This document shows positions 58,338 to 64,000 of a stretch of DNA of 64,000 bases, piece by piece. Origin of the DNA: Paragyromitra xinjiangensis (Eukaryota > Ascomycota > Pezizomycetes > Pezizales > Discinaceae); the NCBI GenBank assembly GCA_038503065.1, contig JBCAMK010000001.1:3162001-3226000 (forward strand), read 5' to 3'. How positions within the stretch are numbered: the first letter of the stretch is position 1; each line of letters opens with the position of its first letter. The notes beneath the pieces were generated by a model. It made no database searches and was not told where the DNA came from. It saw only the letters and a program-made list of their open reading frames with translations. The translations under genes were made by a program, and so were the position numbers.

Positions 58338-59321
58338 ATGGTGTACTATTTCACTTCAAACGTGGTAGATCCACCAGCGTTTATATACGTCGGAAAAGAT
58401 AAAGTTGAGAGTATAGCCTCTAGCAGGAACGGAAGAATGCAGAAGTGAACTGACCCCTGGCGTAGACGAGGAGTTGATTAAGTATGGCTGGGATGAAGAT
58501 CTTTGGTACAGTACACCCATACACCTCTTTCACTCAGAAGCTAATGGGTCGGTTTTCAGGGTACATTATTTCTCCCCACGACTCACCGAGCAAGGGTTGA
58601 TCGCTTTCTTGATAGTTCCATGCGGATAAGCTTTCGTCTGCGCATATATATCTTCGCCTTGCTGAGGGACAGAGCTGGGAGGATGTGCCGATGGAGTTGT
58701 TGATTGATTGTTGTCAGCTTACGAAGGCGAATTCAATCGAAGGCACGTGAGTTCTAACCCTTGCACTAATTATTCGGAGGTGGGGGATTCGAAGAGCTCC
58801 AGTAGACGAGGAGGAAGGGGAGGATGAGAAAGATGGTGAAGGACATTACTAACACCTCCCCAGGTAACAAAAAAGACAATGTAAACGTCGTCTACACGCC
58901 CTGGTCCAACCTTAAAAAAGACGGCAGCATGGCTGTCGGTCAAGTCGGCTTCAAAGACCAACGCAAAGTCAAAAAGATCCTCGTCGAGGCCCGCACCAAC
59001 GCCATCATCAACCGCCTCAACAAGACCAAAAGCGAGAAGTTTCCTGACCTAAAGACAGAGCGTGAGGAGCGGGATCGCACAATTAGGGATCGGGAGAAGA
59101 AACTTGTGTTGGAGCGGGTAAGGTTTTTCTCTCGTAGTGTAAGCGGAATGGATGCTGATGGAGAAGGAAAATAGAGGAAGGAGGAAGCACGAGTTGCGAA
59201 GGAGCGGAAGGAGAAGGCGTGGCAGAAGGATCATGCGTATGATGATGTGTTCACGGAGGAGGCGGTGGAGGAGAATTCGAATGATAGGAGAGACGCGAGT
59301 TTTTACGATGATTTTTTGTGA
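58338..59321 (+). CDS. CCDC25/Jlp2-type NFACT-R protein
   Basis: Small NFACT-R (DUF814) protein, homologue of human CCDC25 and yeast Jlp2. Exons: 58338-58410, 58466-58505, 58560 (one nucleotide), 58616-58742, 58864-59117 and 59175-59321, coding 213 aa; human CCDC25 is 208 aa. Motifs: [76 protein letters not shown], then a charged coiled coil and SFYDDFL. The one-base exon supplies the last G of the conserved Trp before FHADKL. If the first of its flanking introns (54 nt) is instead retained, the frame holds and 18 residues are added. The next intron must begin GC (58743), because the GTGAGT site 4 nt downstream leads to a stop. NFACT-R domains relate to ribosome-quality-control factors. Function here unknown. 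Confidence 0.88.
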
Positions 59322-59485
59322 GGGGATAATACTTTCCTTCCCGGGCTTGGATAGGTGAAAAAATAGCCATCTTTACATCTGAAGTGCTTTTTTCCTGTGC
59401 GGTGAGGGTCTCGTAGAATACATGTATTCAACTATTTAAGGATGATGAAAATGGTGATGAACGATGGTCGGTTATTTTTGATTCT

Positions 59486-60166
59486 TCACATATTAGCCCT
59501 AAAACGAGCTATTAATTGGGTTAAGTTCTCTTCTGAATCTTTTTCGGAAGGCTTTTCTTTAACATATTTACTGGCAACTGAGTTCTGGTTCTCACAAGTG
59601 CCTGAGTGAAGCCTATAAAACCCGCCCTGACGCCTCAGTTTCGGGTGAGTGAACAACCCGGTACGTGAATAACGGTGGCAACGGCGTTGACAAGTAGTCT
59701 TAAGTTCTATTTTAGTATTAGGAATACTACATGTACCTCTAGATCCCTCAGGCTCCATGGAAAGATTCCGACGTGGAGAGCCTGAGCGCGAATCAGAGCT
59801 GATATCCCCATGCTGTGATGGATGCGATCGGTGATCAGTCCCCTCAGAAATGCTCAGGGGAATTTCAGAAACTATAGATATGTCGTGAGGGTTTGCATAA
59901 CGCCCTGCAAGTCGGCCATGATCATAGATAAGGGTTTGACACTCTCCAATGATCACAGTATCTTCGAATTCCGTAAGAGGCGATTTAGCTTTTGCTATCA
60001 AAAACGGGGGCTGGGCAAGAGGTAAGGTCGAAGGAGGAGAAGGAGAAAGTGCCTTTGAGGTAGCACTGGAGGTCACAGCTTTAGATGCTGAAACAGTTCG
60101 TGAGATGTAGTTAGGGCAGCGGCTAGGGCGAAGTTTGGGGGTATTTGATTTGTAGTAGGGGTTCAT
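59486..60166 (-). CDS. Unknown Ser-rich protein (single exon, weak)
   Basis: Minus-strand frame of 226 codons from an ATG at 60166. The protein is Ser/Pro/Arg-rich (ISRTVSASKAVTSSATSKAL, SDSRSGSPRRNLSMEPEG) with a basic C-terminal third holding a few Cys and His. No domain is recognised. Length and unbroken frame favour a real gene; low-complexity sequence and lack of homology argue against. It converges with the CCDC25 homologue (165-bp gap). Confidence 0.4.
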   Translation of the reverse strand: MNPYYKSNTPKLRPSRCPNYISRTVSASKAVTSSATSKALSPSPPSTLPLAQPPFLIAKAKSPLTEFEDTVIIGECQTLIYDHGRLAGRYANPHDISIVSEIPLSISEGTDHRSHPSQHGDISSDSRSGSPRRNLSMEPEGSRGTCSIPNTKIELKTTCQRRCHRYSRTGLFTHPKLRRQGGFYRLHSGTCENQNSVASKYVKEKPSEKDSEENLTQLIARFRANM

Positions 60167-60535
60167 TTTAGATTTTATATGTAGTATTAATGATTTTCTT
60201 GTTAGAAATGTGGGAAAGAGCGTAAATACATGTATGTGTTGGACCGATATGCTCTTGCGACCCTAACATGGGCCAAGGAGTTTATATATTTACTTGAATA
60301 TGGGCTAAACAAAGACTGATTGACTGCATAGGAGCTTGTAAGACCTGCATGATTACAGCTTATATAAGGAAAAATTGATTTTTGGTCACATAAGTAGAAC
60401 GTAGCACGTTTATAATTAAAATCTTAGGTCAATCGAAGAAAGGCTCAGATCCCCAGAGCTTTATCGTTAACATGGTTGTTTCACAAGTAATCACTCGGCA
60501 CCTCGTGTAGATCCCCACACCACAAACTGCCAACA

Positions 60536-60799
60536 ATGCCAGACATACACGTATCATCAAAGAGGAAAGCTATCAAAGTCCGAAAAATCCTGAATAATAC
60601 AGTAAATTATTTACCGAAGATTGAAAACCATCATATTCCATCCATCCCTTTCTCCCCCCTAACTACCACCACAGCTCCGATTCCGAGACCAAAAAATAAA
60701 GCGGAGAGAACCAAATCCGCCACACACACACCCAAAGAACTGCAAACTAGAGAAATGTTAGGTATCCCCACAAAGTCACATAAAAACACAAAAAAATGA
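60536..60799 (+). CDS. Short basic peptide, hypothetical (weak)
   Basis: 87 codons from an ATG (MPDIHVSSKRKAIKVRK), strongly basic with Lys clusters and a Thr/Pro middle. It converges with Bud6. A basic A-rich frame like this can arise by chance in A-rich DNA. Confidence 0.2.
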   Translation: MPDIHVSSKRKAIKVRKILNNTVNYLPKIENHHIPSIPFSPLTTTTAPIPRPKNKAERTKSATHTPKELQTREMLGIPTKSHKNTKK

Positions 60800-61124
60800 T
60801 TAGATATAGGCGCATGGATAACGGGTAACGAAGGAAAGAGGTAGGAAGGAAAAACAACGAAATTGGGAACAGGCGCATGCGAAATATGGGTATGTACTCC
60901 GTTACGTGACAAAGGAATGATAAAGAAGGCGGCCACAAATATGGCATTTTCGTAAATCAGACAAAAAAACCACGACAGAGATACACACAGCCCCCCACCT
61001 TACCCCCCCTCCAATACGCCTTTTAAACAAAAAAAAAATCCTAAACGTATTTAATGACTAGTTACCCAGCTTCATACCATATCAAATGTTTCATAACTTC
61101 CCTAAGTTCTCTTGATTTTCATCA

Positions 61125-63857
61125 CTATTCTTCTTCCTCTTCTTCATCGTCGTCTTCTTCTTCACTTCCCTCCTCCTCTCTAGCTCGCTCTTCCTCTTCC
61201 ATCTGCTTCTTTCGTTCCCAGACCTCCTTTCTAACTTTTTCATCCCTCACCGTACGTAACCTTTCCACTTCATCGACACCGCCAGCTTTCTTCAACTTAT
61301 TCTCCTCTACGAACTCGCCCAGCTCTTTTTGGAATTCTGGGACTCTCGACTCGAGTTCTTTTTGTCTGAGCTTCTCTGCCCTTTCGATTGCTTCCAATCT
61401 GCTTTCGTGGTTCGGTTGCAGGGCACGGACTTCGCTAAGTATTGAGTCCTTGGCCTCAGAGGGGTCAAGCTTTTCGTCAGGGTGCACAAGCCCTACCGGG
61501 AAGTTTCTGCTGCTAGATCTCGGTGCTCCAGTGCCGTTGACAGCATTATTCTTGAATTGTTGCTCTGTACACTGTTCTACAAGTTGAAACGTCTGCGCTG
61601 CTTTGTCTAGGTCATCCTGTAGATCCTCAATGAGGTTCTCCTGCATGTTAAAAAAATCTTGTTCCTGACAAACAAGTTCCACTTCCTTCTCCCAGACTCG
61701 TCGGAACACCGGTTTCTCCTGCTTAATGTAGTCGGCCATCTTCTTAAGTTCTGTCCTGGCTTGGGCGATCTCCTTCTTGACTTGATTGAGATTTCGGGCC
61801 AGGGGACGAACACCACGCTGTACAACATCCTTGCGTAGATCCTCCACCGTGTCTTGAAGATCATCGACCCGATTTACGAGAGCGTCCGCATCAGTGCCAA
61901 GAGTCTTTTTCCCATTTTCGACGTAAGTGCGACCTTCGTTCGGGCCAAGGCTAGGTTGAGCGGCGACACTTTTGACTGCACTGGCTTTTGTCTTGATAGT
62001 CGTCATCGAGGTATTGATATCAGCGACAAAAGTGGAATACACCTGTCGCAACACCGCCAAATCCTTCCTCAAATCGCGAAGTTCAATCAATTGAGCGGTA
62101 TTATCTTGCTTCGGCACAGTCCCCAATGCCGACGAGGAGCTAGATGATGACTGTGGTATTGACAAGGCAACAGGTGCAGCAACAGGAGTAGCTACTGAAA
62201 GCTCGGCGATCTTTTTGGCTGCCTCTTCTTGCCGTTCTGCTACCCGCGTGATCTGTAAGCTTTGCCCTTCTACAGATCCCCGTAACCCATCTACCAACTT
62301 TTTCAAACCCCCTATCCCGTCGTCAATATGTCGCTTAACCTCATCAAGGACCTCAATATTTAAACAAAGGACTGCTCTATCTTTTACATCACGCAGATCC
62401 TCCAATTCATAGCGTACACCAGAAACTGGATCCTGAAGATAAATCTCTGGAAAATCTTCACCAGAGGGAGGGCTATAATTGAATTTTGATATAAAGAGGA
62501 GACGAAAGGAGGCCAATGATAGCGCATCTACGCCGTCAGCTAGGACAACTTTCTTGATTGAACGACCGAGTTGCAGGAATAGGGTGAGTTCTTTGGTGGG
62601 TGGTGGTGGTGAAGAATTCCTTCGGCTTTCAGGCTTGGGAGGTGGCGAGATTATGGTCATCTCGGGAATCTTTATGGGTGATTTCGGAACATCTTCTAGT
62701 ACATCGTCTTTCTGTGGAGGCGGTGGAGGAAATGCACCAGTATCAATTTTGATTGGAGATTCTTCATCATCTTTGGCAGGGACTGCAGGGCCAGCTTTCT
62801 TCTCAGGAATCTGTGCAACCGACAAATCAGGCTCAAGCTCACGCTCTTCTGATATGCGATGTACATTTCTCTTGGGAGATGTCTCGTTACTTCGGGACAC
62901 CAACTTGCCCGTATACTGACGCCGCACTCGAACAGCATCTAATGACTCTTTCGATTCGAGATTCTGGGGTAAGGCGGATGGATTGCTGTTGGCTGGCAAC
63001 ATAGCCACCCCACCCGGTGATACCCCCGTAAGTCTAGCGATCTGATAAGCTGAATACCGGCGTGATGCTCGCCGCTCCGGCTGTCCTTCTCGCTGCAAAG
63101 CCGCAAGAGCATCCTGTGCAGGTGGTGGAGGTGGAGGGGGTGCGAAATATTGAGCCTGTACAGGGCTTCGAGTGGGTTCTTCGATAGTTGGCGTTGGTTG
63201 CATCTCAGCCGAATTTATGGGAGGTGAAGCAAGATTCGACGAAATAGGCGTAGAATGCGGATGTGAACTCCGAGAAGGTGCATTTGCAAATGTAGGATTT
63301 CTTGTGGGTGCAGGGTAAGAGGGTGGTGATGATGCTCCCCGAACTGTTGGGTTTCCACTTGGTAAAGACGATATTCGTGGAGGTGTTTCTTCCAGACTAT
63401 CTCGGCTTCCCGTTCTAGTAGGTGGGGTCGGCTGTTGTGGAGGTGGGAGGCCTCTGTCTATGGATGCAGGCCCAGAAATTTCACCAGTTTCTCTCGCATT
63501 CTTTTGTCGTAGCTTCTGTTGTTTCCTCTTCAACCCATGAAGGAGGTTAATGATGATTTCCCTAATTTTTGGTAGGTAGACCTCCAAGCTCTGAGGGCTA
63601 GCATCCTGACTCAGGGTACTCTCCAATATTGTCCTCAGTGCATCTGGAACATTCCCGAGATCCGATGTCTCCACTCCTATCGCTGTGAATGCTCGACACG
63701 CCAAGTTGAACTCAGAGCCGAGGCGGACATATACATCTGAGACCTCTGCCTCAGTAGCTTGTTGCCGTGACCAGGCGGTGAGAGTTTCAAGAAGCTGCTT
63801 GGTAGCGATGAGAAGTTGGGTTACGGATTTCTCGATTGTCGATAGGTGTTGGGATGG
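61125..63857 (-). CDS. BUD6: Bud6/Aip3 actin-interacting polarity factor (5' exon(s) unresolved)
   Basis: Polarisome-linked formin co-activator that binds actin monomers. The exon 61125-63857 codes 910 aa on the minus strand. It starts at an acceptor (CTGAAG with CTAAC upstream), so at least one more exon lies upstream near or beyond the right edge. N-terminal helical part: PSQHLSTIEKSVTQLLIATK, LETLTAWSRQQATEAEV. A disordered Pro/Ser middle (PPPPPPPAQDAL) leads to the AIP3 domain: TLFLQLGRSIKKVVLADGVD, LRLLFISKFNYSPPSGEDFP, IYLQDPVSGVRYELEDLRDV. The C-terminal coiled-coil core ends in an acidic SEEEDDDEEEEEE tail. Family call is firm from the AIP3 domain. Confidence 0.9.
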   Translation of the reverse strand, partial: PSQHLSTIEKSVTQLLIATKQLLETLTAWSRQQATEAEVSDVYVRLGSEFNLACRAFTAIGVETSDLGNVPDALRTILESTLSQDASPQSLEVYLPKIREIIINLLHGLKRKQQKLRQKNARETGEISGPASIDRGLPPPQQPTPPTRTGSRDSLEETPPRISSLPSGNPTVRGASSPPSYPAPTRNPTFANAPSRSSHPHSTPISSNLASPPINSAEMQPTPTIEEPTRSPVQAQYFAPPPPPPPAQDALAALQREGQPERRASRRYSAYQIARLTGVSPGGVAMLPANSNPSALPQNLESKESLDAVRVRRQYTGKLVSRSNETSPKRNVHRISEERELEPDLSVAQIPEKKAGPAVPAKDDEESPIKIDTGAFPPPPPQKDDVLEDVPKSPIKIPEMTIISPPPKPESRRNSSPPPPTKELTLFLQLGRSIKKVVLADGVDALSLASFRLLFISKFNYSPPSGEDFPEIYLQDPVSGVRYELEDLRDVKDRAVLCLNIEVLDEVKRHIDDGIGGLKKLVDGLRGSVEGQSLQITRVAERQEEAAKKIAELSVATPVAAPVALSIPQSSSSSSSALGTVPKQDNTAQLIELRDLRKDLAVLRQVYSTFVADINTSMTTIKTKASAVKSVAAQPSLGPNEGRTYVENGKKTLGTDADALVNRVDDLQDTVEDLRKDVVQRGVRPLARNLNQVKKEIAQARTELKKMADYIKQEKPVFRRVWEKEVELVCQEQDFFNMQENLIEDLQDDLDKAAQTFQLVEQCTEQQFKNNAVNGTGAPRSSSRNFPVGLVHPDEKLDPSEAKDSILSEVRALQPNHESRLEAIERAEKLRQKELESRVPEFQKELGEFVEENKLKKAGGVDEVERLRTVRDEKVRKEVWERKKQMEEEERAREEEGSEEEDDDEEEEEE
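61128..61170. repeat. TTC/CTT-rich microsatellite at the BUD6 3' end
   Basis: A run of TTC, TCC and TCG triplets that codes the Glu/Asp tail of Bud6 on the other strand. Confidence 0.7.
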
Positions 63858-64000
63858 CTTCAGTTGAAGTTAGCGAGACGTCACTAATAACCATTTCCGA
63901 AAAATTTAAACAGATATTCTATTTATACACAAAATATATGCTTCCTCTGCAGGTTGCAAGGCGATCGGAGGATGAGGCTCACACTTATTCTGGACCTCTG
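63858..64000 (-). other. BUD6 intron or leader at window edge
   Basis: 143 bp upstream of the BUD6 exon. The last part (CTAACTTCAACTGAAG on the coding strand) looks like an intron end. The matching donor and first exon cannot be fixed from this window. Confidence 0.4.

Larger units (their letters stand above)
59322..61124. other. Region with two weak open frames between CCDC25 homologue and Bud6
   Basis: 1.8 kb. It contains a 226-codon minus-strand frame and an 87-codon plus-strand frame, listed separately as weak genes. Nothing else is recognised. Confidence 0.4.

Overview
The window is nuclear DNA of a filamentous ascomycete fungus (Pezizomycotina). The evidence is short spliceosomal introns of 42-150 nt with CTAAC/CTAAT-like branch points and TAG/CAG acceptors, and fungal genes such as the DASH subunit Dad2, Vtc1, Stf2-like, Bud6 and an Ahc1-like zinc-finger protein. 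Genes sit in small clusters between several kilobases of gene-poor, transposon-scarred DNA. That layout, and transposon decay confined to CpG sites, would suit a Pezizomycete of the truffle/Ascobolus kind, but this placement is inference only.

Layout: 1-3477 holds the 3' part of nucleoporin NUP133. 3478-9306 is gene-poor and ends in the CT-rich leader of a palmitoylation-type casein kinase 1 (9307-10921). 10983-15420 is again gene-poor. 15421-22094 is a compact cluster: Tctex-type dynein light chain (-), Vtc1 (+), a TA-flanked MITE, an Stf2-like gene (-) and a Pep12-type syntaxin (+). 23383-31166 holds an unrecognised nuclear-type protein, an Alba-domain protein (-) and an Ahc1-like zinc-finger protein. 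31167-42834 is accessory DNA: three TA-flanked MITEs, a frameshifted AAA ATPase, a two-membrane-span protein of unknown family, a telomere-like motif and a solo LTR. 42835-50593 holds the SCYL1/Cex1 pseudokinase, then shugoshin (-) and Dad2 (+) sharing a divergent promoter. 50594-54116 is gene-poor with a second solo LTR. 54117-59321 is gene-dense: PITH-domain protein, Vps29 (-), alanine:glyoxylate aminotransferase and a CCDC25/Jlp2 homologue. 61125-63857 carries Bud6 (-), whose first exon(s) are not resolved.

Functional themes are housekeeping: nuclear transport (Nup133, Cex1), membrane traffic (Pep12, Vps29, Cex1), chromosome segregation (shugoshin, Dad2), polarity and cytoskeleton (Bud6, dynein light chain, CK1) and phosphate/stress physiology (Vtc1, Stf2-like). 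The points most worth checking are an apparent one-nucleotide exon and a GC-AG intron in the CCDC25 gene, a 7-bp insertion that breaks Walker B of the AAA ATPase, two abutting MITEs sharing one TA, CpG-only decay between MITE arms, two solo LTRs with target-site duplications, and the MCB-like box between shugoshin and Dad2. Exon coordinates were derived by hand from splice signals and protein-family continuity; no database search was run.
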